From NCBI GenBank assembly GCA_000431795.1, contig FR887372.1:17276-81275 (forward strand): a stretch of DNA of 64,000 nt, read 5' to 3'. Below the pieces are notes generated by a model. The model was not told where the DNA came from. It saw only the letters and a list, made by a program, of their open reading frames with translations, and made no database searches. The DNA is from Clostridium sp. CAG:302 (GTDB lineage: Bacteria > Bacillota_I > Bacilli_A > RF39 > UBA660). Made by a program: the position numbers and the translations under genes. This document shows positions 54,362-63,230 of this stretch, in pieces. The number at the start of each line of letters is the position of its first letter. Position 1 is the first letter of the stretch.

Positions 54362-57300
54362 TTATTTAGTACTTACTTTTTCTAATACAAAGCCAACTTC
54401 ATAATCATTAATATTTACTTTATCTTCAATACCATCTTTATCATAAACATTAATAGTCAAAGTCTCATCTTTAATCATATCTAAGTAATCTTTAATATTC
54501 TCTTTATACTCACTAGTAGCATCTATATACATATTAATTCTATCAGTAATATCAAAGTTCATAGTCTTTCTTAATTGTTGTACCTTAGATATAGTCTCTC
54601 TAGCAAGACCTTCATTTTCTAATTCTTTAGTAATAACAGTATTTAGTATAACAAAGTTATTACCTACAACCATTGCTTTAAAGCCCTCTTTACTAGATAT
54701 TCTAATATCTACCATATCCTTAGTAATATCATAAGTAGTATTATCTATAGACATCTTAATACTTTCATTGTTTTCTAATTTATTAATATCTTCATTAGAT
54801 AATTCTAATAACTTATCAGAAAACTCTTTAATATTCTTACCAAATATCTTACCGACTTCCTTAAAGTTAGGTTTAACCATAAAGTTCATATAAGTAGATA
54901 AATCATCAGTATAAATAACTTCTTTAACATTAAGTTCTTCTTTAATTAGACTAGTAAGTTCCCCAATAACCTTCTCTTTCTTCTTATCAAGTAAAATCTC
55001 ACTAATAGGTTGTCTTACCTTTATCTTAGATTCCTCACGAACATTTCTACCTATACTAATTAAATCTCTTACTAAGTCCATTTTTTCTTCAAGTTTTAAG
55101 TCAATTAACTCTTCATTACATATTGGGAAATCGCTTAGATGAACAGAAATATTACCAGTCAAATTAGTATATATCTCTTCAGCAGTATAACTAGCTATTG
55201 GAGCAATTAACTTAGATAATCCCTCTAGTACTTCATAAGTAGTCATATACACACTCTTTTTTGAAGTAGTCATTAAATTGTCCCAGAATCTATCTCTATT
55301 TCTTCTAATATACCAATTAGATAAATCAATTGAAGTAAAGTCAGTAATTAATTTAACTACTTTATTTAAATCATATTCATCATAAGCTTCAGTTACTTCT
55401 TTAATAAGTTTATTATACTTAGATAATAACCACTTATCAATATCTTCTCTATCATTATATTCTACTCTGCAAGTATTAATATCAGTTATCTTATCTGCAT
55501 TAGCGTATATTGCAAAGAAATTATAACTATTACGAAGTGGATTAAAGAACTTAGAGTGAACCTCTTTTAATCCTTCAACATCAAACTTTAAAGGAGTCCA
55601 TACTGGAGAAGCATATAACATATACCATCTAACAGTATCTGCACCATACTCTTTCATAATCTTAATAGGATCAATTATATTACCAGTAGACTTACTCATC
55701 TTCTTACCATTACTATCTAGTACCATATCATTTACTACAACATTCTTAAAGCTAGATACTCCAGATACTATCGTAGATATACAAATAAGTGAGTTAAACC
55801 ATCCTCTTGTTTGATCTACACCTTCAGCAATAAAGTCTGCGGGGAACTGACTTTCAAATAACTCTTTATTCTCAAATGGATAATGGAACTGAGCATAAGG
55901 CATAGCACCAGAATCAAACCAAACATCCATAACATCAGTTACTCTATCCATAGTGCCATTACATTTAGGACATTTAATATGTACTTCATCAATATATGGT
56001 CTATGAAGTTCCATATTCTTAACATCTATGTCCCCTACTTTCATATCATCAAGTTCTTTTATGCTACCAATTACATGCTTTTCACCACATGAAGAACATA
56101 TCCATATAGGCATAGGACATCCCCAGTATCTATTTCTAGATATACCCCAGTCTACCATATTCTCAAGCCAGTTATTAAATCTCTTTGTACCAACATAATC
56201 AGGATGCCAACTAACAGTCTTATTGGCCTCAAGAATCTTATCTTTGTATTCAGTAGTTCTAATATACCAAGCTGGTTTAGAATAATATATAAGTGGACTA
56301 TGACATCTCCAGCAGTGAGGATAATCATGTGTAAGTTTAATCTTCTTAAATAACTTATCATTTTCTTTTAACCACTTAATGATTTCTATTTCAAGATCCT
56401 TATCAGTAACTAAAGTACCTTTCCAAGGGCCAGTAGTATAGCAGCCATCTTTTCCTACAGGATTAACAAAACCAATACCATTTTCTTTGCACACTCTATT
56501 ATCATCATCTCCATAAGCAGGAGCAATATGTACAATACCAGTACCATCTTCACTAGTAACATAAGAGTCTGCGACTACTTCAAAACATTTACCTTCAACT
56601 TCTGCAAATGGCATTAATTGTTCATAATTAGTACCTACTAAATCAGTCCCCTTGTATGTTTCAAGCACTTCAAAATCATCACCCAAAACCTTATTAGCAA
56701 GACTTTTAGCTACAATAAATTTATATCCCATTGAAGATACTTTAATATATTCTAAATCTGGATTAACACAAAGAGCAACATTAGCCATAAGAGTCCAAGG
56801 AGTAGTAGTCCAAACTAAGAAGTAAGTATCACTATCCTTAATTTTAAATGGTACAATAACAGTATTAACACTATCTTCTTGATATCCCTGACCAACTTCA
56901 TTAGCAGATAATTCAGTACCACATCTAGGACAATAAGGAAGCACTTTATTACCATAGTAAATAAGTCCTTTCTTATCTATTTCTTTAATTAGCCACCATT
57001 CACTTTCAATAAACTCATTACTACAAGTAACATATGGATGCTTACTATCAATAAACTGTCCCATATTATCAGTAAGTAAATTAACTTCATCTATATTTAA
57101 AGCAGTAGCATTATTACATTCCCTGCAGAAATTCTCAATACCAAACTTTTCAATATCAGCCTTAGTTTTAAAACCAAGTTTCTTTTCAACATTAACTTCA
57201 ATAGGAAGACCATGAGTATCAAGTCCTATCTTTCTAAGTACCTTATACCCTTTCATAGTTTTATACTTACAGAAAGAATCTTTAATAGTTTTAGCCAAAA

Positions 57301-57475
57301 CATGATGTATACCAGGTTTAGCATTAGCATATATTGGTCCATCATAAAATACCCAAGTTTCATTATCTTTTCTATTTTCAATAGTCTTTTCTAGAATATT
57401 TTCTTCTTTCCATTTAGCAAGTATTTTACCTTCTACTTCGCTTATCTTTCCTTTTTCTAATTCTTTAAATTCCAT
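54362..57475 (-). CDS. ileS: Isoleucyl-tRNA synthetase
   Basis: 1,037 residues, class I. GPIYANAKPGIHHVLAKTIKD holds the HIGH-like HHVL, the editing domain has WTTTPWTLMAN, and the KMSKS loop reads NGKKMSKSTGN. Zinc-type clusters CPRCG and CSSCG..CPKC are visible. The N-terminal FYDGPIYANAKPG and the length fit the eukaryote-like long IleRS (ileS2 type), which in other bacteria can be mupirocin tolerant; that property is not shown here. Controlled by the T-box upstream. Confidence 0.95.
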   Translation of the reverse strand: MEFKELEKGKISEVEGKILAKWKEENILEKTIENRKDNETWVFYDGPIYANAKPGIHHVLAKTIKDSFCKYKTMKGYKVLRKIGLDTHGLPIEVNVEKKLGFKTKADIEKFGIENFCRECNNATALNIDEVNLLTDNMGQFIDSKHPYVTCSNEFIESEWWLIKEIDKKGLIYYGNKVLPYCPRCGTELSANEVGQGYQEDSVNTVIVPFKIKDSDTYFLVWTTTPWTLMANVALCVNPDLEYIKVSSMGYKFIVAKSLANKVLGDDFEVLETYKGTDLVGTNYEQLMPFAEVEGKCFEVVADSYVTSEDGTGIVHIAPAYGDDDNRVCKENGIGFVNPVGKDGCYTTGPWKGTLVTDKDLEIEIIKWLKENDKLFKKIKLTHDYPHCWRCHSPLIYYSKPAWYIRTTEYKDKILEANKTVSWHPDYVGTKRFNNWLENMVDWGISRNRYWGCPMPIWICSSCGEKHVIGSIKELDDMKVGDIDVKNMELHRPYIDEVHIKCPKCNGTMDRVTDVMDVWFDSGAMPYAQFHYPFENKELFESQFPADFIAEGVDQTRGWFNSLICISTIVSGVSSFKNVVVNDMVLDSNGKKMSKSTGNIIDPIKIMKEYGADTVRWYMLYASPVWTPLKFDVEGLKEVHSKFFNPLRNSYNFFAIYANADKITDINTCRVEYNDREDIDKWLLSKYNKLIKEVTEAYDEYDLNKVVKLITDFTSIDLSNWYIRRNRDRFWDNLMTTSKKSVYMTTYEVLEGLSKLIAPIASYTAEEIYTNLTGNISVHLSDFPICNEELIDLKLEEKMDLVRDLISIGRNVREESKIKVRQPISEILLDKKKEKVIGELTSLIKEELNVKEVIYTDDLSTYMNFMVKPNFKEVGKIFGKNIKEFSDKLLELSNEDINKLENNESIKMSIDNTTYDITKDMVDIRISSKEGFKAMVVGNNFVILNTVITKELENEGLARETISKVQQLRKTMNFDITDRINMYIDATSEYKENIKDYLDMIKDETLTINVYDKDGIEDKVNINDYEVGFVLEKVSTK

Positions 57476-57489
57476 AATTCCTCCTTCTA

Positions 57490-57700
57490 AAGAAAAAACA
57501 CCACCAGTACAAGGACGAAATACTTCGCGGTACCACCTTGTTTCACTGATAGTGCACTCATATTTTGATAACGGGTTATTCCCGGTTACTTCTAACTATT
57601 CAAAGTAACACATCAAGAGTGATCTATATATTAAGCATCTTATTAGTTTCCACCAGCCACTAACTCTCTACAAATATCTTAATATATCGTCTCTTTCTTT
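57490..57700 (-). promoter_or_regulatory. T-box leader of ileS
   Basis: The conserved T-box AAGGTGGTACCGCG is at 57526-57539 (minus). Stem I is closed by AAGAG/CTCTT, and its specifier loop carries ATC (57621-57623), the isoleucine codon, followed by A. An antiterminator can form with ACAAGG/CCTTGT, and a T-run (TTTTTTC) follows before the ileS ribosome binding site. Uncharged tRNA-Ile should raise ileS expression. I could not define the terminator arm fully. Confidence 0.93.
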
Positions 57701-57715
57701 TGTTTTTATACATTA

Positions 57716-57744
57716 ATTATATTCAAAATATTATCTATTGTCAA
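57716..57744 (-). promoter_or_regulatory. Promoter for the T-box/ileS transcript
   Basis: Consensus -35 TTGACA (57739-57744), 17-base spacer, consensus -10 TATAAT (57716-57721). The -35 lies in the last codons of the preceding gene. Confidence 0.85.
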
Positions 57745-59356
57745 TCTCTTTTCTTACTTTTTCTCTTTTTAATGTTTTAAGTAATCTCATATTAAGGATA
57801 TCCTTCTTAATACCATCATTAGTACTTGAAGATATTATTTTTCCTATATTTGAAGATAAATACTCATTTAAATGTTCTTCATACAAGAGATAACAAACTA
57901 AACTTTCAAAATCATTCTTTTTAGCTTTCTTTAATTTTTCTATCTTATAGTATCTTGTAAGAGCAGAGTCTTTAATACCAGAAATATCAATGCTATCAGT
58001 ACTAGGAAGTTCTAATCTAGAACTACATTCTTCAGGTAATTTATCATCATTTAGATAGTATTCTATTTTTTTAGTATTATATAATGCCTTTATGAATGTT
58101 TCTACATTTATATCATTAACCATACATTTATTAATCATATCGTCATAAGTATATTTTATTTTTTTCTTATCTTCATTGCTTAAGAAATCATAAACGCATA
58201 TATTTTGAATAAAATTTTCATAATCATCATTACCAATTAATAGAAATAGCATTTCTAAATAATACTGCATCTTAATTTTTTTTATCACTTTCTCTTCATT
58301 AGTACAAAGAGAATCTTCAAAATCATTTTCAAGTAAAACCAAATCACTTAAAGACATATTTATAATTGGCAATAATTCAGTTAATGCAGTTTTTTCGGCG
58401 ATTTCAATAGGTATTAGGAAATAGTTATATTTGTCTATTGTATCTTCTATATTATTTCTTTTACTATCCCATGTTGGATCTAAAACATATACTCCATCAA
58501 TATTATATTTTTTATCTATTAAATGAATTATACTTCTGCAGTGTTTTTCTTTTTTAGTTTTACATATTATAGTTCTAGCATTAATGTTTAAATTTTTTAA
58601 CATAGCATTAACAATAGCAATGTATCCAACACAAACAATATAATCAGAATTTAATACATTGTCTAAAGACCTAGAAATTAAATAATTTTCATTTTTTTCT
58701 TCTTTATGATAAAAGTTATTTTTTACTATGTCATATACCATTATTACTTTTTCTAATGATGATAAATTATATTTCTTGATTTTCTTAGTAATATAGTTTA
58801 TTTGGCAAGAAGTATCATACAAAGTATTAATATCAATATCTCCGCCATATTCTTGATAATGAATAAAAATGTTTTTACTATCTATTTTACTCAAATCATA
58901 TCCTTCAAGTATTTTCTGATATTCCTCAAGAGAAATTAATGTACCATCTATTACAACCGGAACATTTATCTTCTCACACAATGATAAAACTTCAAGTAAA
59001 TTATCTTTATTACAACTAAAATGTATTTCTTTGCAGTCATCAATATTTTTTATTAAATTATATGTTCTTTTTCCATAATTAATAGCCTGCATTGCCAAAG
59101 AAAAGAATATAACATCATTTTTATTTAATATTTCGATAATCTTATTATAATCATAATTATTAACTACTGCTTCATACATATCATTTAATAAGCTATCATT
59201 ATCACTAAACAAAAATAAAGTCATACTATCAATTACTATTTTCTTTATTCCATCTTCAACAAACAAATCACTAAATCTACTTAAATAAATTTCCGTAGTA
59301 TCATGAAATCTTTTAGCCCTACATTTTTCCTTACTTTCATATAGTTTAAAAATCAT
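57731..59356 (-). CDS. Large transglutaminase-like protein
   Basis: 541 residues. With numbering from the upstream ATG at 59368 the core reads LEKVIMVYDIVKNNFYH, SDYIVCVGYIAIVNAMLKNLNINARTI (Cys246), RSIIHLIDKKY (His282) and GVYVLDPTWDS (Asp297): a complete Cys-His-Asp transglutaminase-like triad. The first ~190 residues and last ~240 are unrecognised, mostly helical. No signal peptide. I chose the ATG at 59356, 5 bases after GGGGGAT-type site; two other ATGs lie upstream. It is not linked to the island but shares its fold with the two island proteins. Confidence 0.65.
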   Translation of the reverse strand: MIFKLYESKEKCRAKRFHDTTEIYLSRFSDLFVEDGIKKIVIDSMTLFLFSDNDSLLNDMYEAVVNNYDYNKIIEILNKNDVIFFSLAMQAINYGKRTYNLIKNIDDCKEIHFSCNKDNLLEVLSLCEKINVPVVIDGTLISLEEYQKILEGYDLSKIDSKNIFIHYQEYGGDIDINTLYDTSCQINYITKKIKKYNLSSLEKVIMVYDIVKNNFYHKEEKNENYLISRSLDNVLNSDYIVCVGYIAIVNAMLKNLNINARTIICKTKKEKHCRSIIHLIDKKYNIDGVYVLDPTWDSKRNNIEDTIDKYNYFLIPIEIAEKTALTELLPIINMSLSDLVLLENDFEDSLCTNEEKVIKKIKMQYYLEMLFLLIGNDDYENFIQNICVYDFLSNEDKKKIKYTYDDMINKCMVNDINVETFIKALYNTKKIEYYLNDDKLPEECSSRLELPSTDSIDISGIKDSALTRYYKIEKLKKAKKNDFESLVCYLLYEEHLNEYLSSNIGKIISSSTNDGIKKDILNMRLLKTLKREKVRKEIDNR

Positions 59357-59411
59357 CATATCCCCCATTAACTGCCATTATAATAGCAGAAAAACTATAA
59401 AAAGTCAAATA

Positions 59412-59443
59412 AAATAGATGAAACTTAGCAGTTTCATCTATTT
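59412..59443 (-). terminator. Terminator of the gene at 59457
   Basis: 14-bp perfect stem AAATAGATGAAACT / AGTTTCATCTATTT with a 4-base loop and T-rich tail on the minus strand. Confidence 0.8.
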
Positions 59444-59456
59444 CCTTATATAATTA

Positions 59457-60980
59457 TTATCTAGTTCTTACTCTTTTTATTGAATCAATATTATAGTAAC
59501 CTTCATAATCACCAGTATTAACTAGATCACTACGAACTACTAAAACAGCTGTTTGTTTAGCACCTTTACTTATTAATTCATTTACTTTTTCACTAGCATT
59601 CATATCATCTCTATAGATAGTATAAAGATTTCCATCTAATTCATAAGTAACTCCCATTACTTCTCTATCATAAGATCCATTATAGTATGGTGTACATTTA
59701 TTAGTACTATCTGTAGCATCATAAGAGTTAGTATAAATATATGAATTATCTTTAATATTAACACTCTCTCCTAGATTATATTCTTTATTTTCAGTAACTA
59801 CTTCAGTTGGTTCTTCAATAACTGGTTCATCAATAATAATATCATCTTTTTTAGTAGAAGGTTCAATTGTCTCTACTACAGAAGTAGGTTTTACTATATC
59901 ATCAGGTTTATGTTTTTTACTTTGACTCTTAGGTAAGAAACTACATACAACAGCAGCGGCAGCAACTATCCAGGCACAGATAGCAGTTTTAACTTTATTC
60001 TTTCTAAGTATCTCACTAACTTCTTTAGTCTCATTTTTAACTTTATTAAAACCATTTTTAAATTTATTACCAACCCATTTAGCGCCTTTACATATACCAC
60101 CAATTATAGCAGTACCTGCAAGGAAACCAAGAATCTTTTTACCAAAGCCTGTCTTTTCCTTTTTATTATCTTTATTATCAATAACCATTAATTCTTTACA
60201 TTCATTATTAGATTTAACACTAGTAGTATCATTAGATTTAACACTAGTAATATCATTAGATTTAACACTAGTAGTATCATTAGATTTAACACTAGTACTT
60301 TCCACTACAGGAGTATCCTTTTTAGCGGTATAACCCGTAGTAAACTGCATATAACCAGTTTCATATGGATTATCATCTTCAGTTAAATACTCATAAGAAT
60401 CTTCTTTTTTATCATTAGATATTTCAGTAAGTTTTACTTCAATACTTTCAAGTTCTCTTTTTTTCATTTCAAGTAATTTTAAGTATTTATATAATGTCTT
60501 ATAATCACCTAATTTACTATAAGGTATATAAGCAGAATTACTATCATATCCTTGTATTTTAATTATCTTAGCATTCTTATATTCATCTTTCTTATATAAG
60601 TTTGTCATTTCATATAAATACTTTTTAATATATTTAATCCTATTATTAATTTCTTCTAAATCCATTTCATTAATATTCTTACTAGAAGTTTTTTTCTCAT
60701 CTTCAACTACTTCAGCCTTTATAGTAGGTCTCTCCATTACTGGCTCTTCTGAAATAGTTACATATTTAGAAAGATTTTTTTCTCTTTCGCATAAGTCTTT
60801 AAATATACCTAGCTTATCTTTTGGCACTCCTACTTTTTTACCATTATAGTATTCATATGCTTTACTTGAACTAGTATCACTTAATAACTTGTTAATTTTA
60901 AATCTAACTACTTTTAATTTATCTTCCTTAGATAATTTTCTATAATCCATAGAATTTATATTAATTTTTTCCATATTCAT
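59457..60980 (-). CDS. Single-pass membrane protein with Ser/Thr/Asn-rich repeats
   Basis: 507 residues. A charged cytoplasmic N-terminal half (DKLKVVRFKINKLL.., then repeated TSVKSND units near residues 227-258), a Gly/Lys segment, one hydrophobic helix (AICAWIVAAAAVVCSFL, near residue 340), a proline/threonine/glutamate-rich stalk and a small C-terminal domain outside (VNIKDNSYIYTNSYDATDSTNK..YDREVMGVTYELDGNLYTIYRDD). I do not recognise the family. Own promoter and terminator. Confidence 0.6.
   Translation of the reverse strand: MNMEKININSMDYRKLSKEDKLKVVRFKINKLLSDTSSSKAYEYYNGKKVGVPKDKLGIFKDLCEREKNLSKYVTISEEPVMERPTIKAEVVEDEKKTSSKNINEMDLEEINNRIKYIKKYLYEMTNLYKKDEYKNAKIIKIQGYDSNSAYIPYSKLGDYKTLYKYLKLLEMKKRELESIEVKLTEISNDKKEDSYEYLTEDDNPYETGYMQFTTGYTAKKDTPVVESTSVKSNDTTSVKSNDITSVKSNDTTSVKSNNECKELMVIDNKDNKKEKTGFGKKILGFLAGTAIIGGICKGAKWVGNKFKNGFNKVKNETKEVSEILRKNKVKTAICAWIVAAAAVVCSFLPKSQSKKHKPDDIVKPTSVVETIEPSTKKDDIIIDEPVIEEPTEVVTENKEYNLGESVNIKDNSYIYTNSYDATDSTNKCTPYYNGSYDREVMGVTYELDGNLYTIYRDDMNASEKVNELISKGAKQTAVLVVRSDLVNTGDYEGYYNIDSIKRVRTR
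60206..60300. repeat. Four tandem copies of a 24-base coding repeat
   Basis: GATTTAACACTAGTAGTATC plus ATTA repeats four times with one or two changes, encoding TSVKSND(T/I) units. Directly adjacent with no spacers, so not a CRISPR. Likely to vary in copy number by slippage. Confidence 0.85.
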
Positions 60981-61008
60981 AATTCAAATCCCCCTTTGAA
61001 TGACACAT

Positions 61009-61037
61009 ATTTTAGCACATTTGTTTGCCTTTGTCAA
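61009..61037 (-). promoter_or_regulatory. Promoter for the gene at 59457-60980
   Basis: -35 TTGACA (61032-61037), 17-base spacer, -10 TAAAAT (61009-61014). Confidence 0.8.
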
Positions 61038-61043
61038 GTATTA

Positions 61044-61763
61044 CTACTTTTTACACAAACTATATAGTATTTTTACTTCTTTTATAGTAAGTGGTCTATA
61101 CTCTCCTGGCATAAGACCTTTTAAATTTAAATTAGCATATCTTTCTCTTCTTAGTTTAATAACTTTATTGCCAACTGACTCAAGCATCTTCTTAATTTGA
61201 TGGTTTTTACCTTCATGAATAGTTATTTCCACTACTGAAGTATTCTTCTTTTTATCATAACTTTTTAGTCTTACTCTTGCTTTCTTAGTCTTAACCTCAT
61301 CAATAATAACACCATTTCTTAATTTCTGAAGACTAGGTATAGTAACTATTCCTTCTACCTTAGCAATATAAGTTTTATCTACTAAAGAGTCTGGTCTCAT
61401 AAGTAAATTAGCAAGTTCTCCATCATTTGTAAGTATAAGTATACCTGTAGTATCATAGTCTAATCTACCTACTGGATATATTCTAGTAGTAGTATCAATT
61501 AAATCTACTACTGTTGTTCTACCCTTTTCATCACTAGTAGTAGTAACAACTCCTTTAGGTTTATTAAGTAAATAATATTCATAATTTTTATTAGTATCTA
61601 AAATATTTCCTTCTACTACAATAATATCCCCTGGTTTAACCGTAGTACCAAGTTTAGTAACTACTTCACCATTTACTTCAACTAAACCCTTAGTAATAAG
61701 TTCTTCGGCTTTTCTTCTTGAGCAATAACCAAGACCTGCTATTTTCTTTTGTAATCTTTCCAT
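61044..61763 (-). CDS. rluB: RsuA/RluB-family rRNA pseudouridine synthase
   Basis: 239 residues: N-terminal S4 RNA-binding domain (MERLQKKIAGLGYCSRRKAEELI..GLVEVNGEVV) and a synthase domain with YYLLNKPKGVVTT and the catalytic GRLDYDTTGIL. Best match is RluB (23S U2605); RsuA or RluF cannot be excluded from sequence alone. Confidence 0.92.
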   Translation of the reverse strand: MERLQKKIAGLGYCSRRKAEELITKGLVEVNGEVVTKLGTTVKPGDIIVVEGNILDTNKNYEYYLLNKPKGVVTTTSDEKGRTTVVDLIDTTTRIYPVGRLDYDTTGILILTNDGELANLLMRPDSLVDKTYIAKVEGIVTIPSLQKLRNGVIIDEVKTKKARVRLKSYDKKKNTSVVEITIHEGKNHQIKKMLESVGNKVIKLRRERYANLNLKGLMPGEYRPLTIKEVKILYSLCKK

Positions 61764-61854
61764 TTTATCACCACATTTCTCTCACAAAATACTTATACAT
61801 TATCTCATAAATATATTTATTTTGCAACTTTTTTATTTTTTTCCATAAAATATA

Positions 61855-61883
61855 TTGAATAAATATATTTATTTTGCTATAAT
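61855..61883 (+). promoter_or_regulatory. Promoter for tRNA-Cys
   Basis: -35 TTGAAT (61855-61860), 17-base spacer, -10 TATAAT (61878-61883) on the plus strand, 13 bases before the tRNA. Confidence 0.8.
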
Positions 61884-61896
61884 TAGTATGTTCTAT

Positions 61897-61972
61897 GGAC
61901 CCATAGCCAAGCTGGTTAAGGCAAGGGACTGCAACTCCCTGATCGTTGGTTCGAATCTGACTGGGTCCTCCA
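61897..61972 (+). tRNA. trnC: tRNA-Cys (GCA)
   Basis: 76 bases with encoded CCA. Acceptor GGACCCA pairs with TGGGTCC, discriminator T (the Cys identity base), anticodon stem GGGA.. around GCA, and T-loop TTCGAAT. Followed by a terminator. Confidence 0.97.
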
Positions 61973-61987
61973 TAAATAAAAATTAAA

Positions 61988-62012
61988 CTAACCTTTTTTG
62001 GTTAGTTTTTTT
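61988..62012 (+). terminator. Terminator of tRNA-Cys
   Basis: CTAACC/GGTTAG stem with TTTTTT loop, followed by TTTTTTT (62006-62012). Confidence 0.85.
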
Positions 62013-62022
62013 ATATTATTAG

Positions 62023-62083
62023 CACACCTAGCCTTAACAAGTTAAGTCTTGCTGTGTTGTTTTAAGCAATAGTCTTAAAACAA
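62023..62083. repeat. Twin-hairpin element, copy 10
   Basis: Hairpin 62023-62056 (CACAC.. with inner GCCTTAAC/GTTAAGTC, ..TGTG) and hairpin 62057-62083 (TTGTTTTAAG, loop CAATAGT, CTTAAAACAA). Box TCTATCATATATAAGCC follows at 62086-62102. Here it lies between two convergent units, tRNA-Cys and the glycosyltransferase. Confidence 0.75.
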
Positions 62084-62159
62084 AGTCTATCATATATAAG
62101 CCAGTACTAAATACTTAACTAATATCAAATACTATTATTATTTTCTTTATACCTTTTTA

Positions 62160-63230
62160 TTATCTTTTTATATTAATAAGTCTTTCATTATTTGGTTCCA
62201 TATCTATAGCTTTATCTATATAAAATAACGATTCATCTATTCTATTCAAATAAAACATACAAATAGAAAGCATATCATAAATAGTATTATCCCAACTAAA
62301 TATTTCATTAATATAAGTCTTCTCATGACTATTTATATTCAAAGCATCATTTAAATATTTAGAGGCTTCTTTATAATTATCTAACTCATACTCTAAAATA
62401 CCTCTTTCTACATAAGAATCTCTTAAATATGGTGCTTCATTTATTGCTTTATCATACCACATTTTAGATTCTTCTACTCTTCCTAATTTTTTGTATGATC
62501 TAGCAATAAATCTCATTGAAGCACATCTTTCATCTTTCCAAGTTGAAGATTTTAAATTTAAATGTTTAATTAGTGTATCTATACATTCATTCCATTTACC
62601 ATAATACATATATTCTCTACCTAAATAATGCATATTCCTATCATCATTAGGATCTTCCTTTACAGATAATTCTAGTAATGGTAAGTAACTGCCTCTAGAT
62701 TTAGATTTATCAGAATAATGATTTAATACAATATTGTCAATAGTAATAATATTTTCTTTATCTCCTAGAAAAGTAAGTACTTCATGTACTGGATGTGTCC
62801 ATTTATAATTTTTTCTTTGATGTATCTTATCAGTATAAAAATTAACCAAAGGTCTATTATTATCATCTAAACTCCAATTGTAATTATATCTTGCCCTGCT
62901 AGTGGATCCTACCCAACTATCTTCAAGATACTTTCTCCATCCTTTTTCGAATACTTCGTCTAAGTCTGTACATACACAAATATCGTAATCATCTGGAATT
63001 AAATCTAGTGATTTGTTTCTTGCAACATCAAATCTCCATGGTTCTATTTTAGAGGTTCTTACATTTACTCCAAATTCTTTTAATAATTTAACTGTATTAT
63101 CTGTAGAACCTGTATCTAATACGAATATAGCATCCGCTTCCTTCATAGACTCATACCATCTTTTAACAAACTTTTCCTCATTTTTACATATTCCATATAC
63201 ACATACTTTATATTTATTCATATTAAGCAC
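62160..63230 (-). CDS. Family 2 glycosyltransferase with TPR repeats
   Basis: 356 residues. N-terminal GT-A domain: VCVYGICKNEEKFVKRWYESMKEADAIFVLDTGSTDNTV and a DxD-like VCTDLDEVF; C-terminal half is tetratricopeptide-like (YLGREYMYYGKWNECIDTLIKHL, and YNEAS..YLNDAL-type helices). Such enzymes glycosylate surface or secreted proteins. It overlaps the collagen-like gene by 8 bases, so that protein is the obvious candidate substrate (inference). Confidence 0.88.
   Translation of the reverse strand: MLNMNKYKVCVYGICKNEEKFVKRWYESMKEADAIFVLDTGSTDNTVKLLKEFGVNVRTSKIEPWRFDVARNKSLDLIPDDYDICVCTDLDEVFEKGWRKYLEDSWVGSTSRARYNYNWSLDDNNRPLVNFYTDKIHQRKNYKWTHPVHEVLTFLGDKENIITIDNIVLNHYSDKSKSRGSYLPLLELSVKEDPNDDRNMHYLGREYMYYGKWNECIDTLIKHLNLKSSTWKDERCASMRFIARSYKKLGRVEESKMWYDKAINEAPYLRDSYVERGILEYELDNYKEASKYLNDALNINSHEKTYINEIFSWDNTIYDMLSICMFYLNRIDESLFYIDKAIDMEPNNERLINIKR

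Noticed and set aside
60206..60300. Possible CRISPR array
   Set aside because: The 24-base units are directly adjacent with no spacers and lie in frame inside a gene.
3256..62083. Twin hairpins as integron attC sites or IS200/IS605 ends
   Set aside because: No attC-type R boxes and no Y1 transposase or integron integrase in the window; the question stays open genome-wide.
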